A DNA stretch of 10,525 nucleotides from Planctomycetia bacterium. GTDB taxonomy: Bacteria; Planctomycetota; Planctomycetia; Pirellulales; UBA1268. The notes under the pieces are model-generated. The model ran no database searches, had not been told where the DNA came from, and was given only the letters and a program-made list of their open reading frames with translations. The translations under genes were made by a program, and so were the position numbers. Position 1 is the first letter of the stretch, and each line of letters opens with the position of its first letter. Below are positions 10,508 through 10,525 of this stretch, in pieces. The stretch spans positions 1 through 10,525 of the forward strand of contig RGVT01000065.1 of the NCBI GenBank assembly GCA_010027105.1, read 5' to 3'.

Positions 10508-10525
10508 CGCGGGCGGCCGCCCGCG
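10508..10525 (+). repeat. 18-bp perfect palindrome after lexA, at window end
   Basis: CGCGGGCGG (10508-10516) is followed directly by its inverse CCGCCCGCG (10517-10525), so RNA could form a 7-bp stem with a GGCC loop. It begins 10 bases after the lexA stop and may be the start of a terminator; whether a T-run follows lies beyond the window. Confidence 0.4.

Overview
The window looks like a piece of a GC-rich chromosome from a member of the Planctomycetota, probably of the Pirellulales type. Four things point there: a DUF1559 pseudopilin-like protein, a FhcC/FwdC subunit of the methanofuran-linked C1 pathway in a bacterium, an elongated acyl carrier protein beside paralogous FabZ-like dehydratases, and short palindromic 'GACAGGCTTCAGCCTGTC' repeats. 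The taxonomic call is inference from gene content; no marker was searched.

Left part (1-1901, minus strand): a fatty-acid type cluster, read right to left as FabZ-like dehydratase, acyl carrier protein (ACP), second FabZ-like dehydratase, and the N-terminus of a ketoacyl-ACP synthase (FabF) cut by the window edge. A candidate sigma-70 type promoter lies upstream, and a hairpin-T5 terminator-like element lies between the first dehydratase and the ACP.

Centre-left (1902-3881, plus strand): a 430-base divergent regulatory region, then three consecutive small heat-shock protein (Hsp20) genes. A near-consensus sigma-54 promoter (GG at 2176-2177, GC at 2188-2189) stands ahead of the first gene. 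The leader can fold into a long imperfect stem that buries the first gene's Shine-Dalgarno sequence, a possible RNA thermometer. Sigma-54 control of transcription plus thermosensitive translation of a triple hsp20 operon is the most interesting system I can see here.

Centre (4026-6620, plus): a secreted Cys-rich protein of unknown function, a DUF1559 protein with a type IV prepilin-like N-terminus, and an isolated fhcC gene preceded by a perfect 15-bp hairpin.

Right part: rpsL and rpsG (a str operon without fusA/tuf after rpsG), whose last stop codon lies inside the first, partial copy of a tandem 31-bp palindromic repeat. Convergent to them is sppA (signal peptide peptidase, minus). Divergent from sppA is lexA (plus), encoding an SOS repressor with an unusual basic N-terminal tail. 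Ribosomal protein S12 carries Arg at position 88, a change linked to streptomycin resistance in other bacteria.
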